This document shows positions 25,792 through 32,662 of a DNA stretch of 64,000 bases, in pieces. Under the pieces are notes generated by a model. The model did not search any database. It was not told the DNA's origin and saw only the letters and a list, made by a program, of their open reading frames with translations. Within the stretch, counting starts at the first letter, position 1, and every line of letters starts with the position of its first letter. Origin of the DNA: Ruania halotolerans (lineage in GTDB: Bacteria; Actinomycetota; Actinomycetes; Actinomycetales; Beutenbergiaceae); the NCBI RefSeq assembly GCF_021049285.1, contig NZ_CP088017.1, forward strand, positions 1,116,001 to 1,180,000, in the 5' to 3' direction. A program made the translations under genes and the position numbers.

Positions 25792-26130
25792 GTGAGCGAG
25801 ACTGTGAGCATGAAGATGCTTCTCGGCGAGGTGTTGTGGACCGCGGGCGATCTGCCATGGACCCATGCGCTGTATGCCCCCGCGGACCGTCGGTTCGACG
25901 ACGAGTCCTTGCCGGTGTTGGTGTGGGACGTGGACGACGTCGCGGACGACGCCACAGATCTACCATCGGAGGCGAGCGCTCTCGGCTACGAGTACGTGCT
26001 CGGGATCGACGATGTGCAGAGCATCGTCGCCAACGCACGAGCACAGAGGCCGGGAGCGACTACCGCCGACCTCCTCCTCGCATTCCAGCACTATCTCGCC
26101 CGAGATGCGTTCATCGTGTGGGATCGTTGA
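25792..26130 (+). CDS. Small acidic protein, DUF7716-like, in the immunity-like cluster
   Basis: A 112-residue acidic protein. Recognisable features are WTAGDLPWTHALYAP, DVDDVADD, and a C-terminal block VQSIVANARAQRPGATTADLLLAFQHYLARDAFIVW. This block resembles, from memory, the DUF7716 family, whose members lie among polymorphic-toxin immunity genes; this assignment is not certain. GTG 25792, GTG 25804 and ATG 25810 are possible starts. It ends 3 nt before the next SUKH gene, so the two are probably cotranscribed. Confidence 0.55.
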   Translation: MSETVSMKMLLGEVLWTAGDLPWTHALYAPADRRFDDESLPVLVWDVDDVADDATDLPSEASALGYEYVLGIDDVQSIVANARAQRPGATTADLLLAFQHYLARDAFIVWDR

Positions 26131-26133
26131 ACG

Positions 26134-26538
26134 ATGGTGTCGCGAAGCGCGCTGAGCGAGAGGTTCACTCTCTTTCCTCCTGCATCACGCTCCGCCATCG
26201 AGCGTGAAGAGGACGAGTATGGCGGTTCGTTGCCCCGAGAGTACGTGGCGCTGCTTCGAATGTCAGACGGGCTGCACTCCGACGGGAACCTGAGCATCCT
26301 CGGCGCTGAGGGTGTCGTGCGGCGAAACAACGACTACGAGGTGCAGACCTACCTACCGGACTTCTTCATGATCGGCGACGACGGCGGCGGGAACGCGATC
26401 CTGCTGAACCTCAGTGACCGCCGTATCTACGAGGTGGGCATGGGGGTCATGGATGAGGAGAGCCTGGAGCTCAGTGCCGGCTCCCTCGACGAGCTTCTCG
26501 CGCTTGGTACGTGCTTGGCAGAGCGAGGTGGCGGATAA
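26134..26538 (+). CDS. SMI1/KNR4 (SUKH) family protein
   Basis: A 134-residue protein with clear SUKH features in order: an acidic helix (SAIEREEDEYGGSLPREYVALLRMSDGL, the LPxxY..L...DG hallmark, at residues about 19-46), a strand with RNNDYEVQTYLPDFFMIGDDGGGNAILLN, and a final SLDELLALG helix. Such proteins commonly neutralise secreted toxins of competing bacteria or contact-dependent systems. It is unusual in having no toxin, WXG100 or LXG gene nearby. It follows the DUF7716-like gene after 3 nt. Confidence 0.8.
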   Translation: MVSRSALSERFTLFPPASRSAIEREEDEYGGSLPREYVALLRMSDGLHSDGNLSILGAEGVVRRNNDYEVQTYLPDFFMIGDDGGGNAILLNLSDRRIYEVGMGVMDEESLELSAGSLDELLALGTCLAERGGG

Positions 26539-26585
26539 GAGTGGCCCGTGACATGTGACGCGAACGTGTATCGGAGCCTGCGAGG

Positions 26586-26831
26586 ATGGCGATATGGGCG
26601 TTTTTCGACGCGATCACACCCCTCGCGCCCGGCGCTGGCGGGCCGGGTATGGAGGTGGTGATCCACGTTGCCGGTCCGGCGGCTCCGGGACGTTCGGAAC
26701 ACATGCGGGGCACGGGAATCGTCCGCATCGCACGTGTGTCGAAGGAGCGCACCGAGGTGTTCGCGGATGACCGGCTGATCGCGACTTTTGACGACCTGAC
26801 GACCGCTGACGTTTTCGGTACAGAGTGGTAG
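26586..26831 (+). CDS. Hypothetical protein, 81 residues
   Basis: Not recognised. The peptide starts MAIWAFFDAITPLAPG and continues as alternating hydrophobic/polar strands (MEVVIHVAGPA, GIVRIARVSKERTEVFADDRLIATFDDL), consistent with a small beta-sheet protein. Codon use looks coding, with G or C in most third positions. GAGCCT lies 6 nt before the ATG. It belongs to the island after ychF and may be another small effector-binding or immunity-like protein, but nothing in the sequence proves it. Confidence 0.45.
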   Translation: MAIWAFFDAITPLAPGAGGPGMEVVIHVAGPAAPGRSEHMRGTGIVRIARVSKERTEVFADDRLIATFDDLTTADVFGTEW

Positions 26832-26922
26832 CGGGATTCAAGACACGCTCGAGGCCAGCTCCGTATCCGGATGCTGCTCAGGCCGGTGTGTCGCCGAAGT
26901 CCTGTCGCCACGACCCACGGCG

Positions 26923-27036
26923 AGGTTGCTTCGCGACGACCCCGTCCAACGGGAATTCACCGCCGATGACGTCAACGAACTCTGGCCGACAGACATCACT
27001 GAGCCCACGATGAGGAGACGTTGTATCTCCGTCTAG
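26923..27036 (+). pseudogene. Possible 3' remnant of a lost gene
   Basis: A frame without a start codon reads RLLRDDPVQREFTADDVNEL and ends WPTDITEPTMRRRCISV. Its codons have high third-position GC and the peptide looks protein-like, with charged helices, while the upstream part of the frame does not. It overlaps the stop of the oppositely oriented SnoaL-like gene. It may be the end of a truncated gene. Confidence 0.25.
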
Positions 27037-27389
27037 ACCTCGATCGTGAGGCGGGTGATGCCTTGATCGTCGAGTTCGAAGTGGTAGCGCAGCGTGACCG
27101 TGCCGCCCGGGAAGTTGCCGTCTAGCCGGATCTGCACGGTGATGTGCGCGTCGTCTTCCTGGCGCTGTCCGATGCGGGTGCTGGTGTACTCGTACTCGCC
27201 GGAGGCGCGCTCGATCCACTCACCGATCTCGTCGACGCCGCGGTACGTGTTCCCGTCGTCCACGACGGTGGGGGCCAGCGAGAAGCAACTCCGCGCGTCG
27301 TCGTGACGGCCTTCGTCGTGGGCATCGAGGTAGCTGAGCACGGGCGCGGGGAGTTGTGCGGGGTCGTAGGCGGTGAAGTCGTTGGTCAT
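27033..27389 (-). CDS. SnoaL/NTF2-like protein
   Basis: A 118-residue protein of the SnoaL-like NTF2 fold: an N-terminal helix pair (PAPVLSYLDAHDEGRHDDARSC), then APTVVDDGNTYRGVDEIGEWIERA, the typical sheet-plus-helix pocket, and long strands (DDAHITVQIRLDGNFPGG, TLRYHFELDDQGITRLTIEV). Such proteins bind or isomerise small polar compounds, or are polyketide-cyclase-like; the substrate is unknown. ATG 27389 is preceded by AGAAGGA. The sequence in front of the start is a fragment of an SDR gene, so the gene probably uses the promoter of the deleted SDR. Confidence 0.75.
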   Translation of the reverse strand: MTNDFTAYDPAQLPAPVLSYLDAHDEGRHDDARSCFSLAPTVVDDGNTYRGVDEIGEWIERASGEYEYTSTRIGQRQEDDAHITVQIRLDGNFPGGTVTLRYHFELDDQGITRLTIEV

Positions 27390-27422
27390 GGGCTCAGTCC
27401 TTCTGTTCGTTGCGGAGTGGAT

Positions 27423-27527
27423 CGAGAGGACGGGCATGCCCCCATTCCGGAGACGGCGAACCATCGCGGCACCAGTTCCGCGCGCGCCTCCGGTGACGGC
27501 AGCCCGCGGGGCCGGCGAAGATGGCAC
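27423..27527 (-). pseudogene. 5' stub of a short-chain dehydrogenase gene
   Basis: From GTG 27527 the minus strand reads about 35 codons that form a good SDR start: PAPRAAVTGGARGTGAAMVR (the TGxxxGxG cofactor motif) and RRLRNGGMPVLS, after which similarity stops. The remaining 200 or more codons of an SDR are absent, and the frame runs on into the SnoaL-like gene. The stub begins directly beside the HxlR operator, so a regulated SDR was probably removed by deletion. Confidence 0.55.
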
Positions 27528-27534
27528 CGTAGTA

Positions 27535-27575
27535 ACTGCTGATTTAGAAGTAGCAACGACTGCTAGATTAGCAGT
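27535..27575. promoter_or_regulatory. HxlR-type operator in an AT-rich divergent promoter
   Basis: ACTGCTGATTTAG (27535-27547) and CTAGATTAGCAGT (27563-27575) form an inverted repeat with 11 of 13 pairs around a 15-nt centre. AGTAACTG occurs twice as a direct repeat at 27531 and 27573. The region is AT-rich in a GC-rich genome and lies between the SDR stub and the HxlR gene, the usual position for HxlR autoregulation. Confidence 0.55.
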
Positions 27576-27625
27576 AACTGAGGGTGCGTCGTTCGACGCC
27601 TCTGCGACGAGCCGATGGAGGGACT

Positions 27626-28105
27626 GTGTCCGCACACATTCGCGCCGAGGACAGGGAGTGTCCGTTGTCGACGGCGATGTCCTACGTCGGCGAGTGGTGG
27701 ACGATCCTGATCCTCCACGATTGTTTTGACGGCTACACCCGCTTCGATCAGTTCGAGGTGAACATTGGCCTGTCCTCCAGCATGCTTACCTCGCGTCTCA
27801 AAACTCTGGTTGACAGCGGCATTCTGGAGAAGCAGGTCTATCAGGAGCGCCCGGTGCGACACGAGTACGTCCTCACCGACTTCGGCCGATCGCTGCGGCC
27901 GATCCTCGTAGCGATGGCCGCATGGAGGAATGCGCAACTTGCGCCGGAGGACCGGGCGATGATCCTCATCGATTCCGAGACTGGGCTCGAGATCGAGCCC
28001 GAGGTCGTAGACCCCGTGACGGGGCGATGCGCCTCCGATCCGCGCTACGTGTTCACTGCCGGTCCGTCAGCCGGAGAGCAGATGCGCGCACGATACAGGT
28101 CGTGA
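27626..28105 (+). CDS. HxlR family transcriptional regulator
   Basis: A 159-residue winged-helix regulator. The N-terminal Cys in RECPLSTAMSYVGEWWTIL is the conserved HxlR cysteine, often redox- or electrophile-sensing. GYTRFDQFEVNIGLSSSMLTSRLK is the recognition region and RHEYVLTDFGRSLRPIL the wing. HxlR proteins sense quinones, aldehydes or reactive species and usually control a divergently transcribed oxidoreductase. Here only an SDR stub is left opposite it. GTG 27626 has GGAGGG just upstream. A copy of the ychF 3' end begins 10 nt after the stop. Confidence 0.88.
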   Translation: MSAHIRAEDRECPLSTAMSYVGEWWTILILHDCFDGYTRFDQFEVNIGLSSSMLTSRLKTLVDSGILEKQVYQERPVRHEYVLTDFGRSLRPILVAMAAWRNAQLAPEDRAMILIDSETGLEIEPEVVDPVTGRCASDPRYVFTAGPSAGEQMRARYRS

Positions 28106-28114
28106 CGGGCAGCC

Positions 28115-28137
28115 GGTGGAGTTCCGTTTCAACGCGT
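28115..28137 (+). repeat. Right copy of the ychF 3'-end repeat
   Basis: It matches 25156-25178 in 21 of 23 positions; the two differences are CGG/CGT and GTG/GCG in the ychF frame. In that frame the sequence encodes DGQPVEFRFNA, compared with DGDVVEFRFNV at the real end of YchF. Confidence 0.55.
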
Positions 28138-28422
28138 ATCTGACTCCCGCCGCGGATCAACTCTCGCGGGAAGAAGTGTGCGAGGGCGAAATCATCGTTC
28201 AGGTTCAGGTCAGGGTCAGGCATGGCAGCATTGGGCGGCGGTGCGCCAGGCTTCGAGCCGCTATGGCGCCCCACCGCCACGATGACGACCGACCGGCAAG
28301 AATCGTGATGCCGGGACCAAGGCCTGCTGTTCCGAGTACACGCGTAACGTTCAGGCTGGTGTAAGGAAGGCCGAGGCATCGTCCGCCCCTCTGCGGGGCG
28401 ACGGCCAGGAGAGCGCCGAGGA
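28138..28422. other. Stretch without a recognisable gene
   Basis: About 285 bp between the island boundary and the acyltransferase gene. An 82-codon open frame crosses it but has no family features and biased composition. A short imperfect run of CAGGT/CAGGG units lies at about 28198-28220. Nothing else was identified. Confidence 0.5.
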
Positions 28423-28998
28423 TCAATACTCCCGGTTCTCCTCCTGCAAGCGCGGTTCGACCCGATGCTGTGGGTGGAAGCCCGCCTTGTCGTCATAGAA
28501 CGCGCGGATCCGGTCCATATCGGCAGCAACGTCACCAGTGAGATGGAACGTCTGGCCTAGTCCGGAGGTCATCGTGGTGCGGTCCATGAAGCCGAGCGTG
28601 ACCGGCATGCCGGTCTCACGGGCGATCCGGTAGAAGCCCGACTTCCAGTGGGTGTGACCCTTGCGTGTGCCATCTGGTGTGACGACGAGGCTGAAAACTT
28701 CACCGGAGGCGATCCGCTGCACGACTTCAGTGACGACACGGCTCGGGTCCGCACGGTCGACCGGGATACCGCCGAGTGCCCGCATGATCGGCCCCTTCCA
28801 CCCTCGGAACAAGCTGGCTTTGCCCAGCCAGCGGATCGGAATGCCCAGGCGCCATGCGATAGCGAGCATGAACGCGAAATCCCAGTTAGACGTGTGTGGC
28901 GCGCCGATCAGGAGGCTCGGCTGGTCGGGCCGGGAGTGGGAGACCATCCGCCATCGGCTGACCGACCAGAACGCGCGAGCAAGCAGTCGCCGGAGCAT
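28423..28998 (-). CDS. Lysophospholipid acyltransferase family protein
   Basis: A 191-residue acyltransferase of the PlsC/LPLAT superfamily. Motif I is a variant, GAPHTSNWDFAF, with the HxxxxD catalytic pair His and Asp; WLGKASLF, GGIPVDRA (motif III) and SLVVTPDGTRKGHTHWKSGF follow. The HTSNWD spelling marks the short 1-acyl-glycerol-3-phosphate acyltransferase-like subgroup, whose acceptor is not known. It is probably membrane-associated at the cytosolic face. ATG 28998 is supported by TACAGT 6 nt upstream on the minus strand. Confidence 0.88.
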   Translation of the reverse strand: MLRRLLARAFWSVSRWRMVSHSRPDQPSLLIGAPHTSNWDFAFMLAIAWRLGIPIRWLGKASLFRGWKGPIMRALGGIPVDRADPSRVVTEVVQRIASGEVFSLVVTPDGTRKGHTHWKSGFYRIARETGMPVTLGFMDRTTMTSGLGQTFHLTGDVAADMDRIRAFYDDKAGFHPQHRVEPRLQEENREY

Positions 28999-29004
28999 TC
29001 CACC

Positions 29005-29010
29005 ACTGTA
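29005..29010 (-). promoter_or_regulatory. -10 box of the leaderless acyltransferase gene
   Basis: On the minus strand TACAGT ends 6 nt before ATG 28998, without a Shine-Dalgarno sequence between. Confidence 0.45.
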
Positions 29011-29113
29011 GGGCGCCTCGAGTTCGGCTCGGTGCACCGCCGTCACCTGACCAGGCCGCCGGTGGTGGGAGATCGATGGACCTTGACGTCGTTCCACCGT
29101 CTGATCTCCGGCG

Positions 29114-29240
29114 CTACAGCCTTGGTGTGCCGTGTGCGATCACGAGGACTGGGCCGTCGGGGTCAAGCGCGTTGACCGTGGCAGTCACATCGTCCACCTG
29201 AGGATCCAGGGGGCCGGGCAGGTTCCGGAGAAGTGAATCC
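29114..29240 (-). pseudogene. Possible gene remnant downstream of the kinase-like gene
   Basis: The minus strand has a coding-like run reading LRNLPGPLDPQVDDVTATVN and ending ALDPDGPVLVIAHGTPRL before a stop. It has no good start and no recognised family. It may be a fragment or chance. Confidence 0.2.
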
Positions 29241-29951
29241 CTACCCGTCCAAGGTGCTGGTGGCCTCGACACAGTGCCCGTTCGCATCGGCCTGGCGAAG
29301 TTTCTCGCGCAGATCATCGCGGTCACGCTGCTCCCAGGGGCCCGAGCAGGCGAGCGGGATCTCGGTCATGAACCGCCGCTGATCCTGCCGAATCTGCGTG
29401 ACGAAGCGATCCGGGTCGCGTTGGGCGGTGGCGTACAGGTTCGGGCCATCCGCGTAGTACGGGTCGGTGAGGACCAGTCGCCCGTCGGCAGTTCGCATGA
29501 CGTTGGAAGGATTGTCGTCGAGCGGGCCGCACCAGGGGAGGTCACGTCGAGCGTCGCGGTGCACGCGAGCAACGATCTCGGCGAGCGCCTTCAGCTCCAG
29601 TTCGGGGACTGCGAGTCGCGCCAGGAATGCGGCCGCCTCTGGAATCGGTACTGCGGTGAGCCGCTCCATCACCTGGAGGTCGCCCCCGCCGGCGAGCCGC
29701 CGGTGCGCGTACAGCCGAGGCGTCTGGTTGGTCGCCGCCGCGTCGCGGTAGAGCCGAGCGGTATATGGCCCTACCGGATCGAAAGGGCTGATCCGCGCCA
29801 CCATGTCCTCCTCGGGTGCGATGAGCGCGAATGCCCAGTCTCCGCTGCCGCAGGGCGTCCAGCCGGATCCGAGCAGCAGATGCTCGACGTCGCGATGGGT
29901 TGCTCTCGCGTCGATCGCATCGAGGGCAGCGGGCAGGGAGCGCTCGGGCAT
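29241..29951 (-). CDS. Kinase-fold protein, aminoglycoside-phosphotransferase-like
   Basis: A 236-residue cytosolic protein with the rough layout of a small protein-kinase-like fold: an N-lobe (WAFALIAPEEDMVARISPFD), a hinge QVMERL, and a C-lobe block WCGPLDDNPSNVMRTADGRLVLTDPY. The last segment resembles the catalytic HGDxxxxN...DP arrangement, but the catalytic HGD is replaced by LDDNPSN, so activity is doubtful or altered. The target is unknown. TAGGCT lies 8 nt before the ATG on the minus strand. Confidence 0.55.
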   Translation of the reverse strand: MPERSLPAALDAIDARATHRDVEHLLLGSGWTPCGSGDWAFALIAPEEDMVARISPFDPVGPYTARLYRDAAATNQTPRLYAHRRLAGGGDLQVMERLTAVPIPEAAAFLARLAVPELELKALAEIVARVHRDARRDLPWCGPLDDNPSNVMRTADGRLVLTDPYYADGPNLYATAQRDPDRFVTQIRQDQRRFMTEIPLACSGPWEQRDRDDLREKLRQADANGHCVEATSTLDG

Positions 29952-29959
29952 GTGACAGG

Positions 29960-29965
29960 AGCCTA
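29960..29965 (-). promoter_or_regulatory. -10 box of the kinase-like gene
   Basis: On the minus strand TAGGCT ends 8 nt before ATG 29951, fitting a leaderless start. Confidence 0.4.
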
Positions 29966-30037
29966 GCTGCGCACGCGAGAACGATGACCGCAGTGACGCC
30001 TACCGAGTTCGGGTGTGCCCGTGTGAGTATGTGCGGC

Positions 30038-30532
30038 ATGGATGGGCGAGAGCGAGGTCAGGCACTTCAGATGCGCTCGGCCCGCACCGATGAGGCGAGT
30101 GCACTCTCCGCTCTCGCCCTGCGTTCCAAGGGCCACTGGGGATACCCGCAGGACTTCCTGGATGCCTGCCGCGAGGAACTGACCATCACGCCCGAGAGAT
30201 GTGACTCCGAAGTCGTGACCGTGGCGCTTCTCGAGGACCGAATCGCGGGGTTCTATACGGTGGACGGCTCCCCTCCCGAGGGTGAGCTCGGTGCGCTGTT
30301 CGTCGATCTCGATCTCATCGGCTCGGGTGTCGGCGGCTCGCTGCTGCGCCATGCCCTCGCCTCGGCGGCCAGCCGGGGGTTCCGCCGCCTGGTTCTCGAT
30401 GCCGATCCGGGTGCTGAGGCCTTCTACGTGAGGTACGGGGCCGAGCGGATCGGGGAAGTGCCCAGCGGTTCGGTCCCCGGAAGGATGTTGCCGCACATGC
30501 GGTTCGACCTGACTCGGCCGGTTCGGGACTGA
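30038..30532 (+). CDS. GNAT family N-acetyltransferase
   Basis: A 164-residue acetyltransferase. The N-terminal RSARTDEASALSALALRSKGHWGY, the acetyl-CoA loop region LFVDLDLIGSGVGGSLLRHAL (Q/RxxGxG/A type, with GSGVGG) and the C-terminal LDADPGAEAFYVRYGAERIG are all GNAT features. The substrate is unknown; this subgroup includes small-molecule acetyltransferases. ATG 30038 is chosen because GAGTAT lies 7 nt upstream; ATG 30071 would shorten the protein by 11 residues. Confidence 0.88.
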   Translation: MDGRERGQALQMRSARTDEASALSALALRSKGHWGYPQDFLDACREELTITPERCDSEVVTVALLEDRIAGFYTVDGSPPEGELGALFVDLDLIGSGVGGSLLRHALASAASRGFRRLVLDADPGAEAFYVRYGAERIGEVPSGSVPGRMLPHMRFDLTRPVRD

Positions 30533-30593
30533 TCCTGCCAAGGACGAAGCGCCACCTCAGCCTGCCCGACGACACGCCCATTGAGCGGGAAAG

Positions 30594-30938
30594 TCAGAGG
30601 TGCGTTCCGACGTTGACCACCCGGCCGGAGCCGTCTCGATAGAAGAACCGGCGGACGCCCCATTCCTCATCGGTCAGCGGATGAACGATCTCGAGCCCGG
30701 ACTCGGTTGCGCGCCGGTGCGCGGCCTCCACGTCGTCCACGAACACCGACACATCCGGGTTCACTGGGGCCGATGCGTCAGCGGTCATCAGGCCGAGCTG
30801 ATGACCGTCACCATCTGCGAGGAACGCAATCCAGCCGTTGTCCATCACCACTTCCATTCCGAGCACCGCGCTGTGCTCGTGGATGGCTTCGGCGAGGTCT
30901 GTGACGGTCAGGATCGGAGTGATTCGGTCGATGCGCAT
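30594..30938 (-). CDS. VOC family (glyoxalase/bleomycin-resistance fold) protein
   Basis: A 114-residue single VOC module: the first beta-alpha-beta unit is RITPILTVTDLAEAIHEHSAVLGM with WIAFLADGDGHQLGLM, and the second is DVSVFVDDVEAAHRRATESG with RRFFYRDGSGRVVNVGTHL. Metal ligands of true glyoxalases cannot be assigned with certainty. Such single modules dimerise to bind small ligands or give drug resistance. It is convergent with the GNAT gene and stands alone. Confidence 0.85.
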   Translation of the reverse strand: MRIDRITPILTVTDLAEAIHEHSAVLGMEVVMDNGWIAFLADGDGHQLGLMTADASAPVNPDVSVFVDDVEAAHRRATESGLEIVHPLTDEEWGVRRFFYRDGSGRVVNVGTHL

Positions 30939-31023
30939 ACCTGCAGGTAATCACCGAGTACGGCGATGCGTCCACAGCAAGCACGACGGCGTAAGTCGCC
31001 ACCGCGATGATGGTCACCGTGGC

Positions 31024-31029
31024 TACAGT
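31024..31029 (+). promoter_or_regulatory. -10 box of the leaderless SDR gene
   Basis: TACAGT ends 6 nt before GTG 31036, and no ribosome binding site precedes the GTG. Confidence 0.5.
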
Positions 31030-31035
31030 CGGACT

Positions 31036-31929
31036 GTGCCCACTCCCGCCGCGACCGAGCGTCCCGATGTCGGCGATCAGGCAGGTCGGACATGGCTGAT
31101 CACTGGTGCTACCAGTGGCGTCGGTCGTGAGGTCGCACGAGCCGCAGCGCGGGCCGGAGCCCGGGTGATCGCACCGGCTCGTGACGCAGACCGCGGCCAG
31201 CGGCTCCTCAACGAACTGCACCAGGCGCGCGCAGACGCCGTCGGGGGCTCTCTCGACCTGGCCGATCTCTCCTCTGTTCGCGCGTTCTGCGCAACACTCG
31301 AGGAGCCGATCGACGTGCTCGTGAACAATGCTGGCGTCATCACGCCCCGCCGTCGGGAGAGTGCCGAGGGGTCCGAATTGATGCTCGGCACCAATTTCCT
31401 CGGTCCGTTCGCCCTGACCAACCTGCTCGCTAGCCGGGTGCGCGGGCGCATCGTGGTGGTCGCCTCGAATGCGCATCGAAGCGGACACGTCGACGCCGCC
31501 GACCCGCACTTCCGGTACCGCCGGTGGACCACTGCCGCCGCGTACGCGCAGTCGAAACTGTGCGACATGCTCTGGGCACGTGCGCTGCAACGCCGCCTCG
31601 GCTCGGGCGGGCCCGATGTGGACGTTCAGCTGGCCCACCCGGGCTGGGCCTTCACGAACATTCAGAACGTCACGGGGGTGCGCGTCCTGGACCGCGCGGT
31701 CAGCGCGGTGTGCTCGGTCTTCGCACAACCGGCCGCGACCGGCGCACTCCCGGTGCTGACGGCGGCGACCGCCGACCTGCCCGTGCTCAGCTTCATCGGA
31801 CCGGACGGGTTCCGGCAACTGCGTGGCCGCCCGGAGCGTCAGCGTCCCTCCGATCTTGCTCTGGACAACGACGCAGCCGAGGCAGTGTGGCAGTTGGGTG
31901 TCCGCGAGACCGGCACCGATGTGCCCTGA
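31036..31929 (+). CDS. SDR family oxidoreductase (retinol-dehydrogenase-like)
   Basis: A 297-residue classical SDR. The cofactor motif TGATSGVGREVARAA, the acidic-residue position after LDLADLSS, VLVNNAGVITP and the active-site YAQSK are present, with the catalytic Ser in VVVASNAHRSG less certain. The motif at the second strand, PARDADRGQRLL with an Arg, suggests NADP(H). The long C-terminal part resembles retinol dehydrogenase-like/WWOX-type SDRs. Substrate unknown. It lies next to the convergent TetR gene but probably has its own leaderless promoter. Confidence 0.9.
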   Translation: MPTPAATERPDVGDQAGRTWLITGATSGVGREVARAAARAGARVIAPARDADRGQRLLNELHQARADAVGGSLDLADLSSVRAFCATLEEPIDVLVNNAGVITPRRRESAEGSELMLGTNFLGPFALTNLLASRVRGRIVVVASNAHRSGHVDAADPHFRYRRWTTAAAYAQSKLCDMLWARALQRRLGSGGPDVDVQLAHPGWAFTNIQNVTGVRVLDRAVSAVCSVFAQPAATGALPVLTAATADLPVLSFIGPDGFRQLRGRPERQRPSDLALDNDAAEAVWQLGVRETGTDVP

Positions 31930-31956
31930 TCACTTCTCCATATGCCTGGCTGAGAG

Positions 31957-32595
31957 TCACTGAGCACGGTCATGTGATTCGTGTGCGGCGTACTCGCGCA
32001 CCAGATCGTCGTAGTCCGAGGCGATCCCTCGGAGCATCGTGGAGACGACGGTCTCGATCTCCACGGTCGTCATCGGGGCGCGGCCGAACAGTTGACGATA
32101 GAACGTCAGCGAGGCGAGGACGTCGACCGTCAGCGGCAGGTCGACGTCCTCCCTGAGATCGCCCCGTTGCCGGGCTGCGAACAGCGTACGGTGGACTGCT
32201 CGCCGCGGTGGTTCGATGACGACCTCGAGGAGTTCCTCGTGCAGGGTCGCCTCGCCGGCGCTCTCGGCGGTGAGCTGGGCGAGCGTTCCGGCGCCGAGGA
32301 GGCAGATGGCCCGGGTGATCAGCACGAGGCACTCATGCAGGTCGCACATGGTGCAGCCCGTCGATGGCGCCTCGATGCGGCCCAGACGGTCCGCCAGGAC
32401 CGCCAACACGAGCCGACGGCGATTCGGCCAGCGGCGGTAGACAGCCGATTTGCTCACCCCGGCCCGGCGGGCGACGTCCTCGATGGCGACCTCTCGATAG
32501 CCGCCGTCATCCAACGTCCGAGCGGTGGCGTGCAATACCGCCGCATCAATGTGCTCATCACGGGGCCGACCTCGGGTCGATGCACGTGTGTTCAT
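31957..32595 (-). CDS. TetR family transcriptional regulator
   Basis: A 212-residue repressor. The N-terminal HTH is EVAIEDVARRAGVSKSAVYR with RWPNRRRLVLAVL; the C-terminal ligand-binding helices follow with RRAVHRTLFAARQRGDLREDVD, a common stretch in TetR proteins. It is divergent from a DHA2-type efflux gene, so it probably represses that operon and its own gene until a drug or metabolite binds. ATG 32595 is chosen where the domain begins (MNTRASTRGRPRD). Confidence 0.9.
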   Translation of the reverse strand: MNTRASTRGRPRDEHIDAAVLHATARTLDDGGYREVAIEDVARRAGVSKSAVYRRWPNRRRLVLAVLADRLGRIEAPSTGCTMCDLHECLVLITRAICLLGAGTLAQLTAESAGEATLHEELLEVVIEPPRRAVHRTLFAARQRGDLREDVDLPLTVDVLASLTFYRQLFGRAPMTTVEIETVVSTMLRGIASDYDDLVREYAAHESHDRAQ

Positions 32596-32609
32596 CTCAG
32601 GACCTTCTT

Positions 32610-32636
32610 CGATAAAATCGATACGGTACGTAGCGT
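32610..32636. promoter_or_regulatory. Promoter/operator between the TetR and efflux genes
   Basis: CGATAAAATCG (32610-32620) is a perfect 4-bp-arm palindrome, and ATACG-GT-ACGTA forms a second imperfect one beside it (32621-32632). TTCGAT (32608-32613) and TAGCGT (32631-32636), 17 bp apart, could be the -35 and -10 of the efflux gene. The repeats lie in the spacer, where a TetR repressor would act. Confidence 0.5.
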
Positions 32637-32662
32637 AGCGAAAACATCGAATGGAGGCAAAC

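Noticed and set aside
23834-26044. 736-codon open frame on the minus strand across the ABC permease and ychF
   Set aside because: It is antisense to two well-supported genes, has low-complexity His/Arg/Gln-rich sequence and no family motif. It results from strong third-position GC bias.
27430-27560. Possible riboswitch or attenuator before the SnoaL-like gene
   Set aside because: The conserved elements are explained better by the SDR coding stub and the HxlR operator.
25181-28114. Complete defence or toxin-antitoxin system in the ychF island
   Set aside because: No nuclease, helicase, reverse transcriptase or toxin was found; only immunity-like and unrelated small genes are present.
28198-28220. 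CAGGT/CAGGG run as a CRISPR-like or iteron array
   Set aside because: Units are only 5-6 bp, imperfect and few, without spacers.
28116-28364. 82-codon frame beginning in the right ychF-end repeat
   Set aside because: Only its first 8 codons resemble anything (the YchF end). There is no start signal and the rest is biased sequence.
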